Shown here: positions 9,025 through 17,398 of the stretch, piece after piece
How the letters are laid out: every line of letters begins with the position of its first letter
Position numbering within the stretch: the first letter of the stretch is position 1
From: Candidatus Freyarchaeota archaeon
GTDB lineage: Archaea; Asgardarchaeota; Jordiarchaeia; Jordiarchaeales; Jordiarchaeaceae
Assembly: GCA_030587365.1 (NCBI GenBank)
Contig: JAUQZE010000027.1
Span: 386,509-450,508 of the forward strand
Direction of reading: 5' to 3'
DNA: 64,000 nt
The notes under the pieces: model-generated
What the model was told of the DNA's origin: nothing
The model's input: only the letters and a program-made list of their open reading frames with translations
Database searches by the model: none
Made by a program: the position numbers and the translations under genes

Positions 9025-9873
9025 GTGTCTGCTGAAAATGAAGAAACAGAAAAAGAAAAAGAAGAACCCAGTGAACCCTACATCAAGTGGGCGGATCGAA
9101 ACGCCAAACTTTTCAGCCTAATAAACGTAGCCAAGTTCATAATCGTAGCCGCCGTCCTTCTACTATCCTACTTTGTTTCAACAACGTATCTCTCATATCC
9201 CTACTGGATAATCACGACCGTTTTGTGCACCTTTATCTCGATGTGCGCAGTAAGCTCCAAGTTTGCTTCCCCATTTCTTAGACTGCTGAGTCGCGGAAAG
9301 TGGCCCAACAAAGACAAATTCTCGCTGGTTGACCCGTTACAGGATATGTCCTTCTTCTTCATGGTAGGCGAGGATTCGGTTCTAATAATGCGTGACAGCT
9401 ACAAGCTAGCAGCCTACGCTATGATGAAGGTGGAGGAAATCCCACTAAGCATAAGAGGCAGCTTCAACTACTTCTTCCGAACACTCTACCTTCAAAAAAT
9501 ACCAGTAATCTACTTCGTAGAAAGCAGCCCAGTTTCAGAGAGAACGGTAAGGTTCCTCCCAAACCTAGATGAAGACAGCCGCCGATCCATCGCTAAGAAG
9601 GACAAGTCCCGCAGAAAAACGTACCTCTGGGGCGGAGGAGGCATCTGGACAACCCGCATAGTTCTCGGAACCAAGAAAGAGACAATAGCGCCAGTACGTC
9701 TCGACCGATCAATCGGAAAACTTGTCGAAGAGGTTAAACAGAACGCTTTCACACTAGCCACAGCATTTGAAAACTCTTATCCCCACTGCAAAATCGAACC
9801 CCTATTGGGCGAATCCCTGCTGCAGGCTACAAAGGCTATGCTAACCGGCGGAGGAGTGTCCCATTTTTTCTAA
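9025..9873 (+). CDS. HerA/VirB4-like ATPase, N-terminal part (frameshifted gene)
   Basis: 282 residues from GTG 9025 (GGAGG 7 nt upstream) to a premature TAA at 9871. An acidic N-terminus is followed by two membrane helices (about residues 35-80) and an alpha/beta domain of about 180 residues. The sequence continues directly into the next frame after a T6 run at 9864-9869. A -1 shift there reads SHFF-LTGLEASPAF without interruption. This organisation (membrane helices, a globular domain, then a HerA/FtsK-type ATPase) is typical of archaeal VirB4/HerA-like membrane-linked ATPases. It is best read as the first third of one protein of about 805 residues. Confidence 0.7.
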   Translation: MSAENEETEKEKEEPSEPYIKWADRNAKLFSLINVAKFIIVAAVLLLSYFVSTTYLSYPYWIITTVLCTFISMCAVSSKFASPFLRLLSRGKWPNKDKFSLVDPLQDMSFFFMVGEDSVLIMRDSYKLAAYAMMKVEEIPLSIRGSFNYFFRTLYLQKIPVIYFVESSPVSERTVRFLPNLDEDSRRSIAKKDKSRRKTYLWGGGGIWTTRIVLGTKKETIAPVRLDRSIGKLVEEVKQNAFTLATAFENSYPHCKIEPLLGESLLQATKAMLTGGGVSHFF

Positions 9874-9878
9874 CCGGA

Positions 9879-11441
9879 TTGGAGGCCTCTCCAGCCTTCA
9901 TGGACATAGCGACCTTCATGACCAAAGGCTTAACGGTCAAACCCGCCGCAGAATTCGTAAGCCCCTCCGTGGAGTACGACTTTAAGCTGGGTAAGGTGCT
10001 TGAAACCGAGGTTTACAAGGAAGACGTAGACGTAGGACTAAAAATCGATCACCTATCCCGAGGCATCATGGTCGCCGGAGGAAGCCACAAGGAACGCACC
10101 GCCACAAACCTAAGCATAATATTTGAAGCCTCCAAATTCGCCTGGAACTACCTAATAGTGGACACCAAGAAAGAGTTCCGAAAACTGGTGAACATGAACC
10201 CCGAAACAATGGTATACCCCAGCAAAAGCATCTGCATAAATCCATTGGACCCCGAAGGCTCAAGCGTTTCCGAGTACATATCCCTACTGCTCAGACTATT
10301 CCAAGTACTATGGGACCTCACCAACACACAGAGTATCGGTCTGAACGAGGCCCTGAGAAGCATCTACGAGAAACAGGACGGAGAAGGAGCCCCCACACTG
10401 GAGGATCTAAGAAATGCTCTAATTAACCAGAGTTCGTCGAAACTGCGGACGCCTCAGGAGAGAGGCGAAATAGAGGGATTAATACGCGGCGTAACGGGTC
10501 TGGTCCTTTCCGAAGAATCCCCCACAATAAACGGTCGCTCCACATCACCCTTTGGGGAACTCACGACTAATCCCACCGTTATAGAGATTTCCAAAAAGGA
10601 TCAGCTGTTTTCAAGCTTCTTCAAAGGATTGATGATAATCAAAGCCCTGGCGACGGACAAAGGCAGGTATTCGATATTTCTGGACGACGCGGAGGAAGTT
10701 TTCAAAAACATAAGGTTCGGCTGGAGAACACAGCAAGTCTACTTCCAGGAATCTCTTACCGGATGGGTGGAAAGCCTCAAAGACTTGAAAGTGGGATTGC
10801 ACATCTCAACCAGTCTACCCCGACTAATATACGAACCCATACCCCCTATGATAGAAACACGAATATTCCACAAACTCGTTTCAAACGAAGACATCAGCGT
10901 AGCGGGAGACCTCATGGGCTTGGAGGAAAAGGCCCCTGGGATACACTCCCTTAAGAGAGAACGACTCTACCAGGAGACCTACTTCAAATACCTGAAAGAG
11001 GGAGAAGCGCTCTTCCACAGACCTGACCTGCCGACAGGATTCCCCATAACTCTACAATACCCAGCAGGCGCATCCTCAAAGGCACCCTCGGATCGAGAAA
11101 TAAGAACCAGGCTGGAAGAGCTGTACCCCCCGCAGAACGTAAACCCGGCAGAGAGTTTACCGTCCACTATGCTCGAGAGAGACTTGAAAAACGAAACTGA
11201 GAACGCCGTAAAAATACTGGAACTACTCCATGAATATCCCCAACTATCTCTGACAAACATAGTGCAGAGCCTAAAAACAGAGGTCGACTCGGAGAAGCTA
11301 AGTTATCTCGTAGATAAACTCAAAGATCAGGAATACCTAAAGGAAACTCTGGAACTCTGGAAATCAAAAACCAAAAGAGTATACTCTCTGACACTGAAAG
11401 GAGAACAGGCACTAAAAGAATACACAGAATCTAAACGTTAA
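9879..11441 (+). CDS. HerA/VirB4-like ATPase, C-terminal part with degenerate P-loop
   Basis: About 520 residues in the -1 frame relative to the preceding gene half. The nominal TTG start is probably not used. ATPase-like features: GIMVAGGSHKERTAT where a P-loop is expected, but without GKS/T; YLIVDTKKEF (HerA-like Asp-Lys strand); Walker B YSIFLDDAEEVF (Asp-Asp); and a downstream segment LKVGLHISTSLPRL typical of the HerA/VirB4 arginine-finger region. The last 80 residues form a winged-helix domain (AVKILELLHEYPQLSLTNIVQSLK...). Loss of the P-loop Lys and Ser/Thr suggests it may bind but not hydrolyse ATP. It is the last gene of the RadA-peptidase operon and ends 41 bp before the convergent operon. 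Confidence 0.7.
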   Translation: MEASPAFMDIATFMTKGLTVKPAAEFVSPSVEYDFKLGKVLETEVYKEDVDVGLKIDHLSRGIMVAGGSHKERTATNLSIIFEASKFAWNYLIVDTKKEFRKLVNMNPETMVYPSKSICINPLDPEGSSVSEYISLLLRLFQVLWDLTNTQSIGLNEALRSIYEKQDGEGAPTLEDLRNALINQSSSKLRTPQERGEIEGLIRGVTGLVLSEESPTINGRSTSPFGELTTNPTVIEISKKDQLFSSFFKGLMIIKALATDKGRYSIFLDDAEEVFKNIRFGWRTQQVYFQESLTGWVESLKDLKVGLHISTSLPRLIYEPIPPMIETRIFHKLVSNEDISVAGDLMGLEEKAPGIHSLKRERLYQETYFKYLKEGEALFHRPDLPTGFPITLQYPAGASSKAPSDREIRTRLEELYPPQNVNPAESLPSTMLERDLKNETENAVKILELLHEYPQLSLTNIVQSLKTEVDSEKLSYLVDKLKDQEYLKETLELWKSKTKRVYSLTLKGEQALKEYTESKR

Positions 11442-11482
11442 AACAGACGAATTCTCTTGCCTCTTCTCCAAAATCATCCTAG

Positions 11483-11842
11483 TCATCTTTCTGAATTCTG
11501 ATTAATGGTTCCACCTTTAACATGATTTCCTATTTTTTTCAGAGCCCAAATTGCCATCTCTCGAACATTTGAATCCTTATCTTTTGATGCCTCGGTGAGC
11601 GGTTCCACTGCTCTCACGTCTCCCAGTTCTCCCAGAGCACCAGCTGCACCCAATCGCATATACTTGTTTTCATCCTTTAGTGCTTGAATGAGCCGTTCTA
11701 TTATAACCTTCCAGTCCTTTTCATACTTCGAAGATTTTATCGATGTTTCAACACTCTTCTGTGCTTTCCTTTTTTCAACTTTCCCAGGGGAGAGTTCAAC
11801 TCGCATATCCACGCCTCTAGACATTCTGCTGCTCTGTTTCAT
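11483..11842 (-). CDS. HEAT-repeat protein
   Basis: 119 residues with a basic N-terminal tail and about two HEAT/PBS-lyase-like repeats (MRLGAAGALGELGDVRAVEPLTEASKDKDSNVREMAIWALKKIG). Such helical repeats serve protein-protein contacts. The start overlaps the stop of the upstream zinc-ribbon gene by four bases (ATGA). It is the last gene of the leftward surface-protein operon. The partner is unknown. Confidence 0.75.
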   Translation of the reverse strand: MKQSSRMSRGVDMRVELSPGKVEKRKAQKSVETSIKSSKYEKDWKVIIERLIQALKDENKYMRLGAAGALGELGDVRAVEPLTEASKDKDSNVREMAIWALKKIGNHVKGGTINQNSER

Positions 11843-12099
11843 TCTCTACTTCCTTCAATTTTTAACGAAAAAACTAATGCCATGGCTGTAGCACCCCAAA
11901 TACTTTTGTCTCCCACTAAAGAGGTTAGGATTTCACCGCTGTCTGCCCAAAAGATTGCTCCACAGTCATAACAAAGAGCGAGCGTTCGAGGCTGGAATGC
12001 TAAAGGGAGAAGCCTCTCGGTGTTTCCACAAGTTGGGCAGGCTATTTTTTCTCCGCAACACTCGCAGATAATCGAGTGTGTTTTATAATCATCTATCAT
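11839..12099 (-). CDS. Zinc-ribbon protein
   Basis: 86 residues. Three Cys pairs, CECC, CPTC and CYDC, are spaced as in double zinc ribbons, followed by a hydrophobic C-terminus. ATG 12099 has GGAGG 8 nt upstream; an upstream TTG at 12114 is the alternative. It is coupled to the HEAT gene by an ATGA overlap and lies 42 bp after the membrane-protein gene. It is probably a scaffold or nucleic-acid-binding adaptor. No family name is recognised. Confidence 0.65.
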   Translation of the reverse strand: MIDDYKTHSIICECCGEKIACPTCGNTERLLPLAFQPRTLALCYDCGAIFWADSGEILTSLVGDKSIWGATAMALVFSLKIEGSRE

Positions 12100-12141
12100 T
12101 TTGTACGCCTCCAAACATAACTAATTGATTATTAAACCATT

Positions 12142-13029
12142 CTAGAAATCCTCGTCCTCTATTTTTCCCTCAGCGTCTTCGTCCCACTGATCCTCTGGGA
12201 AGAGCTTTTCATAGTTTTTCTTCGTTCTCTTTTTCCCCGATTCCAGAAGTTGTCTCATAGGATTAGAATTGTGGCTCCTCCTGCTTTTTCCTCCGTAGAC
12301 TTTCTCTACTTTTGTTAATCCTCGATTTTTCCCCTCCTTCGAGAAATGCGTTGGCTCGTAAGTGTTTTCATCAGGGTTGTCTGGATAATCAGGATCAGAA
12401 TTCGGATTTTGGCTTTTGATTATGCTTTGTGTGTTTAAGTACGCTTCGTTTGATTGGTGTCTTGTCTTAACCATCCAGTGCAACTTTTTGGCTAGTGCGA
12501 TGCTGATTATTGATGGGATTAAGACCAGTGCCAATAGTTCAAGAGGAAAAGGTTGTGTGGTCAGCTGGGGAACTAGGTATACGCTCTCCGTATAGAGGTA
12601 AATTGCAATAATCGTGGTGATTGAGGCTGTGGATATTGGTGCTAGTCTTAAGAGCCATTTTATCTTCCTTTGGGCTAGTAAAACTACGGTTGCTGAAATC
12701 ATTGTGGAAGAAAAAAAGCTTACCAACTGCTTTTGCATAGTGTATGCTCCCGCCCAGTCGGGAAGAGCAGAGTAAAACACTATATAGAGGACGCAGAAAA
12801 GAATTAAACCGGAAGCGAACTCCCAGTGGTTTATGAAAAATTTAGTGATTGACCTTACGAACCGGTATGTTAAGCGTATCTGGTCTCTCAGAATCAAATA
12901 TGCTACGGTAATTTTTCCCGTCGCAACAAGGATACCTAAGCATAAGACATTTATTGCAATAACTACTATTAGTATAGTCAAAACGCTGCTAAGCATGGAT
13001 GAGAGATTAGAAAAAAAGCTTTCAAACAT
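12142..13029 (-). CDS. Multi-pass membrane protein with charged C-terminal tail
   Basis: 295 residues with five or six hydrophobic helices between residues 10 and 190 (for example LTILIVVIAINVLCLGILVA, FASGLILFCVLYIVFYSAL and LELLALVLIPSIISIALA). A cytoplasmic tail of about 100 residues follows, rich in Asn, Asp and Lys and ending in acidic residues. The start has GGAGG 8 nt upstream. No transporter signature is seen. It belongs to the operon running from 15527 to 11483 and could be the membrane platform for that operon's surface protein. Confidence 0.65.
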   Translation of the reverse strand: MFESFFSNLSSMLSSVLTILIVVIAINVLCLGILVATGKITVAYLILRDQIRLTYRFVRSITKFFINHWEFASGLILFCVLYIVFYSALPDWAGAYTMQKQLVSFFSSTMISATVVLLAQRKIKWLLRLAPISTASITTIIAIYLYTESVYLVPQLTTQPFPLELLALVLIPSIISIALAKKLHWMVKTRHQSNEAYLNTQSIIKSQNPNSDPDYPDNPDENTYEPTHFSKEGKNRGLTKVEKVYGGKSRRSHNSNPMRQLLESGKKRTKKNYEKLFPEDQWDEDAEGKIEDEDF

Positions 13030-13030
13030 C

Positions 13031-13240
13031 TCATAAACCTCCGATTCTTAATTCTTGAATCAGAATATCTCTCGAAATTATACTCATAATTAAAAAAAGG
13101 GAATATTGAGTTTGGGAATATTGTGTCTCTTCAACCTCCTTTTTCCACCGACTAAGAGGATACGGATACCCTAGTACAGATTTATCAGAGCCAAATTCAA
13201 TGGCTGTCTGACTGATGCTTGTTGCCTTAGTCCTCTTCAT
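13031..13240 (-). CDS. Small basic protein in the surface-protein operon
   Basis: 69 residues. The start lies inside the end of the surface-protein gene (14-nt overlap, GGTGG upstream). The stop is one base before the next gene, whose Shine-Dalgarno lies inside this frame. That tight packing is the main support for its being real. The sequence has a basic N-terminus and a short hydrophobic stretch near residue 50. No family recognised. Confidence 0.45.
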   Translation of the reverse strand: MKRTKATSISQTAIEFGSDKSVLGYPYPLSRWKKEVEETQYSQTQYSLFLIMSIISRDILIQELRIGGL

Positions 13241-15527
13241 CTTCCCACCCTTCCTCTGTTCCTCTTGTATCAGACCCACCGAGCAGCCAACTATTAAGAA
13301 ACTCGTTTCTGTTTTTCTTCAGCCGCGTGTACAGTATTACGCTGCCCAGCAATCCTAAACCGGTAACCGCCAGAACGCCAGGTAAAGAGAAGCCAGAATT
13401 GTTATTATTACCTAGAGAAAGTCCTGAAAGTCCTAACAATACGTTTATTGACGCGAAGTCACTTCCTAGAGATGTTACCTTGATTGTGCTGCTTGTGGTG
13501 GCAATGGTGTACGATTGGTTGAAGTATACCAGTATTTTGTAATCCCCGATGTATTCTGTTGTCCATTGGGTTTGGAAATAATCCAAGTTGCCGATAGTGT
13601 ACCCCCCTGAGAATACGATATTATCGTCGAAATCCATTACCAGCAGGGTTACTGGGTCGTTGAGTTTGGGTGTGAAGCCGAGTGTACCGAAGTTTGCTTT
13701 AATCTGGAGACTTTCCCCCAATGTAATCTGTCCATCTTTGGCATTGGTCTCCAGTCTCGCTACAAGTTGGTAGGCTGAGAATTCTAGACCTTTGGTTACG
13801 GAGTCTATGGTTGAGTTACCTGGGAATGTGAAGAATATGGTGTGAATCCCTCTAGTGCTGGGAGTCCACTCCAGAGAGAACCGTCCAGCACTGGCTGTGT
13901 ATATGGTATAATTCACCACACGACCGTCAGGACAGCAGATGGCTACATTTATATTTACGCTGCCCCCAAGAGGCTGAGAAAACAGAGTTAGATTCCCCTC
14001 AAAGCGCAGTGTATCCCCAACAGTTATACCGGGATTTATGCCGACAAGGTTTACCGAAAGCTCCGGTTTACCCCTAACGGTCACTGAGGTGTTCGTCCAG
14101 TTCTTAGGGAGACCGTCGTAATTCTTAATCCAAGCTACGATTTCGTAGATTCCGGTTTCTTCGGGAACCCAGTTATAGGCTGCGTAACCCGAACTGTTGG
14201 TAACTCTGGAGCCCAGAAGGGTGTATAAATTGGGATTGTTAGCAAAAGTCGCGCTGGGATAGGTTATCCTGTTTATGATGCTCAAGTAGACGACTGCATC
14301 TGGAGCTTGGTTGCCCTCTACCGTTACGCAGGCGTTCAGCAGAACCGCGCCTCCACTAAGGTATATGATGCTGGGTGTGGCGTTGAATTCAGTTATCCGG
14401 TAATCGGTGGATTGTACGGTGAAAGATTCCAGAAAGAACAGCGTTCCATCCGTCACGTTTATTGTGTAACTGGGGCTGGGAATCACTGGTATTTGAAAAG
14501 AGGTATAAACCGGTTGGCTGCTGCTGGTGATTATCTGGTCAGTGTGCACAGTGCTTTGGTTCTGGTCGGTGATTTCCACATCGAGGGTTACTCCTCCGTA
14601 AAAGGTTAGATTTAAGTTATTTATCGCAGCTATGCTTATGTTCGCCACTTCTGAGGCGTTGTATCCATAATAGTCTGGCGATATGTGTACGCTGTAGGGG
14701 TTTTTATCATTGAGCCAGTGCAGCGTGTTTACCAGGGTTTGCAGGCAGCTTGTTCCGGATGGGTCTTGGCTTATGGTTGTTATGTTATGTAGCGCCCAGT
14801 GTACCAAGTAGGGGTTACCCGAATATTTGTTGTAGATGCTCAAGAAATAGTCATCGAATGTTGTGATGTCCTTTGCCAGTGGAATCAGGTTTGGGGAGCT
14901 GGTTAGGGTTAGGCTGTCGTTGGATAAGGGTATTATGAAGTATCGTTGAGAGACTTGCCCGTAGTGGTAAGTGGTGTTATAATTTACGTGGTTGGGGTGC
15001 TGGTATACTATATGGTAATGAACATCCCAATTGTTATAGCTGGTCGAAATGCTGAGTACGCGATTTCTTGTGTCTTGAGTGATTTTCCGGGGGGTGATCT
15101 GGGCTCCTAGATGGTTCAGAAACTCGTAGCCACCGTTGCCCACCGCTAATACTGGTTTACCGGTTCCTGCTATGGTTTGGGATTGATTCAGGGTTAGTCC
15201 TTCACAGGAGGTGTCTAGAACGAGAACATCAAAAAAACTAGCGATGGAAGGATCACCGACAAGGGTTTCTAAATAAATACCTGTTACCGTAAAGCCCTCT
15301 GCTTGTAGAGTGTAGTTCCAATCCTTAAAGTAGTTGTTGCTTTCGTTGGCGATGAAGAGGAGACTCGGCTGGTCGGATTTAGAATACGCGGGATTGTTAT
15401 TGTTAACTCCTAGGAAAGAATAGTTGAGAGCAGTTTGTGTTTGCAGTGAGGTTATTGTAAGTAATGTGAACCCGGTTAACGATAGCAGTGCTAATATTAG
15501 GATTACTAGGAGTAGTTTTTGTTTCAG
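13227..15527 (-). CDS. Large cell-surface protein with Ig-like repeats, apparent CTG start
   Basis: About 766 residues. The frame is open upstream of the first standard start codon (GTG 15143) and encodes a perfect signal peptide (KQKLLLVILILALLSLTG...) beginning at CTG 15527. An in-frame stop lies six codons above, with no ATG, GTG or TTG between. Shine-Dalgarno GGAGAGG sits 7 nt before the CTG. A glutamine-amidotransferase-like segment at about residues 35-140 (FDVLVLDTSCEG..., GKPVLAVGNGG..., LNHLGAQI) is followed by several Ig-like domains with many Asn-x-Ser/Thr sites, one membrane helix near the C-terminus and an acidic tail. It is the first gene of a leftward five-gene operon. A TATA-like ATTTATATA lies near 15585-15593. 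Confidence 0.75.
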   Translation of the reverse strand: MKQKLLLVILILALLSLTGFTLLTITSLQTQTALNYSFLGVNNNNPAYSKSDQPSLLFIANESNNYFKDWNYTLQAEGFTVTGIYLETLVGDPSIASFFDVLVLDTSCEGLTLNQSQTIAGTGKPVLAVGNGGYEFLNHLGAQITPRKITQDTRNRVLSISTSYNNWDVHYHIVYQHPNHVNYNTTYHYGQVSQRYFIIPLSNDSLTLTSSPNLIPLAKDITTFDDYFLSIYNKYSGNPYLVHWALHNITTISQDPSGTSCLQTLVNTLHWLNDKNPYSVHISPDYYGYNASEVANISIAAINNLNLTFYGGVTLDVEITDQNQSTVHTDQIITSSSQPVYTSFQIPVIPSPSYTINVTDGTLFFLESFTVQSTDYRITEFNATPSIIYLSGGAVLLNACVTVEGNQAPDAVVYLSIINRITYPSATFANNPNLYTLLGSRVTNSSGYAAYNWVPEETGIYEIVAWIKNYDGLPKNWTNTSVTVRGKPELSVNLVGINPGITVGDTLRFEGNLTLFSQPLGGSVNINVAICCPDGRVVNYTIYTASAGRFSLEWTPSTRGIHTIFFTFPGNSTIDSVTKGLEFSAYQLVARLETNAKDGQITLGESLQIKANFGTLGFTPKLNDPVTLLVMDFDDNIVFSGGYTIGNLDYFQTQWTTEYIGDYKILVYFNQSYTIATTSSTIKVTSLGSDFASINVLLGLSGLSLGNNNNSGFSLPGVLAVTGLGLLGSVILYTRLKKNRNEFLNSWLLGGSDTRGTEEGWEDEED

Positions 15528-15763
15528 GGTTATTCCTCTCCTTTATTTTTTTGCTTTGGATTTTAAAAAGTGAAGAGTGGAGTATATAAATAAATTTCAA
15601 GCCATTTTTTGGGCTTTTTTGGGGTGTTAAACGTTCTTCTTTTAGATTTAAAGAATTATTATCGGTTTAAATTTGAATTAAGTAGATATTTTTTCTTAAT
15701 TTTTCTTTTTAGGAAGTTTCAGCCCTTTAAAACATATTATTTTCAGTTTCCCAAAAAATGGTT

Positions 15764-15811
15764 TGCAAAAAATATGTAATTTTTTCACCAAAAACTACAT
15801 AGTTTTACATA
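15764..15811 (+). promoter_or_regulatory. Operator-like inverted repeat, copy 3
   Basis: TGCAAAAAATATGTAA, 15 nt, then CTACATA (one mismatch to copies 1 and 2), with a further TTACATA at 15805-15811. The 16-bp left part is identical to copies 1 and 2. It lies about 240 bp upstream of the surface-protein operon, the mirror position of the copies upstream of the convergent RadA operon. Confidence 0.65.
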
Positions 15812-15819
15812 TCCCCGTT

Positions 15820-16026
15820 CTAGAGGAATATTTTCTCGACAGTGTCCAATAAAAGTTCAAGGAACCCGGGAAAGGAGAATGGACTGGAATTACTTATCCA
15901 CTCTTTAAGGGTTCTAAATCTACGGAACAAAAGGGCCCCATTAAAAAACATCAGAAAAACAAAAAAGAAGGTGGCAACATTGGCGGCCCTAAATTTAACG
16001 GTAGGAAAAAATACTTTTTCTAGCAT
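15820..16026 (-). CDS. Possible small single-helix membrane protein
   Basis: 68 residues with one strong membrane helix (about residues 16-36, NVATFFFVFLMFFNGALLF) followed by a basic stretch. It starts 23 bp after the polyferredoxin stop with an AGGTG very close to the ATG. It may be a co-transcribed small membrane partner of the polyferredoxin. An overlapping plus-strand frame of similar length makes this uncertain. Confidence 0.35.
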   Translation of the reverse strand: MLEKVFFPTVKFRAANVATFFFVFLMFFNGALLFRRFRTLKEWISNSSPFSFPGFLELLLDTVEKIFL

Positions 16027-16048
16027 AACACCTTGATATCTCTTAACT

Positions 16049-17395
16049 TCACGAAGTTGCTTCCAGTTCTTTTTTCACATGTCCTATGACTTTCTCAGTT
16101 TCACCCTTCTCTGTCAGCATCCTAGTCTTCTTCTCTTTGAGGACATTTCTAGCCTTTTTGATACGCTGGGAGAGTTTTTTCCTCATTTCAGCCGTTAGCT
16201 CTGGAATTTTCTCCTCAGCGACTGGAGGCTCCTCTTCCTTTTCCCGCTGAATCTTCACTATACGAATTTTGGGTATTACCTCAGCCTTGCCCACCAGTTT
16301 CAGGAACGTCTGCTCCCACATCCTGCTCCACGGAGTCTCATTCGGCTTCGTGTAGTGAACATCTTTTCGGACAACTTCTATAATTTTTTCTGGGCAAGCT
16401 TTTTCGCAGGCCCCGCAGAAGCCGCAGAAGTCTTGGTTGAAGGCTATTTTGTCAAACTTCTCCTTCTCCTCAAGAGTTTCGGGAATGAACCAGACCTTGG
16501 AGGGGCAGATATTCAGACACGCCTTACAACCCACCGGATCACACTTCTCCGGGTGATGCAGGCGAATCTCACCCTCAAAAGCCTTAGTAACGTGTATCGC
16601 GTCCAAAGGACAGACAACTTTACACAATCCGCAAGTTAGGCATTTCTCCCGGTCTATTTTTATGTCCCCCGACCACTCCAACTCCTTAATCTCCCTCTTA
16701 ACATCCGTTTTACAATTAACCTTTATAGCTTCATAAGGGCAAATTTTCTGGCACAATCCACAGTAGTCGCACTCGTCTTCAACCACTCTGATGCTAGATC
16801 CCGGTGATGGATTATTGGGCGTCACGTCTCTCCAGCCGATCTCAATAGCACTACACAGCCTTGCGCAGAGCCCACAGTACGTGCACTTATCCTTGTCGAT
16901 GGTGATTTCGCCCTCTATTTTTCCCGGCTTTTCCCCCTCGTAGATAACCAAATCCTCCTTCTTGGGTATTTTAAGTTCGGCGGTAATGGACCTATTTGGA
17001 CAAGCGCGTTCGCACAGCAGGCACGGTTTACACTTTTCTTTGTCTATTTCGATGTCTTTTACGAACTGGGGGTAATCGGCATTGTCCTGGATGTACTTGT
17101 CACCCATTTTGAGTTTCATGGCTTTTGTCAAGCACACGGCAGAACATAATCCACAATAGGAACACTTGTTCTGGTCAACCACTACCTTGGGCGCTTCTAC
17201 TTCGTGCATCGCTATCTCCGGTATGGGCCCTAATTCTATGGCGTCGCATGGGCATACGAGTTTGCATAATCCGCAGCCGCTGCATCTGGTGGCGTCGTAG
17301 TCTAGTGTTTTTTTGAGCTTTTCGGTGTTCCATTTGAATATCATTCTGTCGTCTTCTACTTCCATTGTGATTTCCAATTCTACCTGTTCGCTCAA
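16049..17395 (-). CDS. Polyferredoxin with eight [4Fe-4S] motifs
   Basis: 448 residues. Eight ferredoxin-type Cys motifs follow one another between residues about 35 and 350 (CSGCGLCKLVCP, CSYCGLCSAVC, CKPCLLCERACP, CTYCGLCARLC, CDYCGLCQKICP, CLTCGLCKVVCP, a variant CDPVGCKACLNICP and CGFCGACEKACP). A basic, charged helical tail of about 90 residues follows. Similar polyferredoxins (MvhB type) wire electrons between hydrogenase or Hdr complexes. No hydrogenase subunit is adjacent, but an HdrA-MvhD fusion lies about 5 kb away. The start is TTG 17395 with AGGAAGG upstream. Confidence 0.88.
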   Translation of the reverse strand: MSEQVELEITMEVEDDRMIFKWNTEKLKKTLDYDATRCSGCGLCKLVCPCDAIELGPIPEIAMHEVEAPKVVVDQNKCSYCGLCSAVCLTKAMKLKMGDKYIQDNADYPQFVKDIEIDKEKCKPCLLCERACPNRSITAELKIPKKEDLVIYEGEKPGKIEGEITIDKDKCTYCGLCARLCSAIEIGWRDVTPNNPSPGSSIRVVEDECDYCGLCQKICPYEAIKVNCKTDVKREIKELEWSGDIKIDREKCLTCGLCKVVCPLDAIHVTKAFEGEIRLHHPEKCDPVGCKACLNICPSKVWFIPETLEEKEKFDKIAFNQDFCGFCGACEKACPEKIIEVVRKDVHYTKPNETPWSRMWEQTFLKLVGKAEVIPKIRIVKIQREKEEEPPVAEEKIPELTAEMRKKLSQRIKKARNVLKEKKTRMLTEKGETEKVIGHVKKELEATS

Positions 17396-17398
17396 CTT

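Noticed and set aside
9841..9880. CTAACCGG direct repeat 29 nt apart in the HerA-like gene as a second BHB intron
   Set aside because: Removing 29 nt would also restore the frame and CCGG could form the 4-bp helix, but no outer or inner helices form, and a one-base slip at T6 is simpler.
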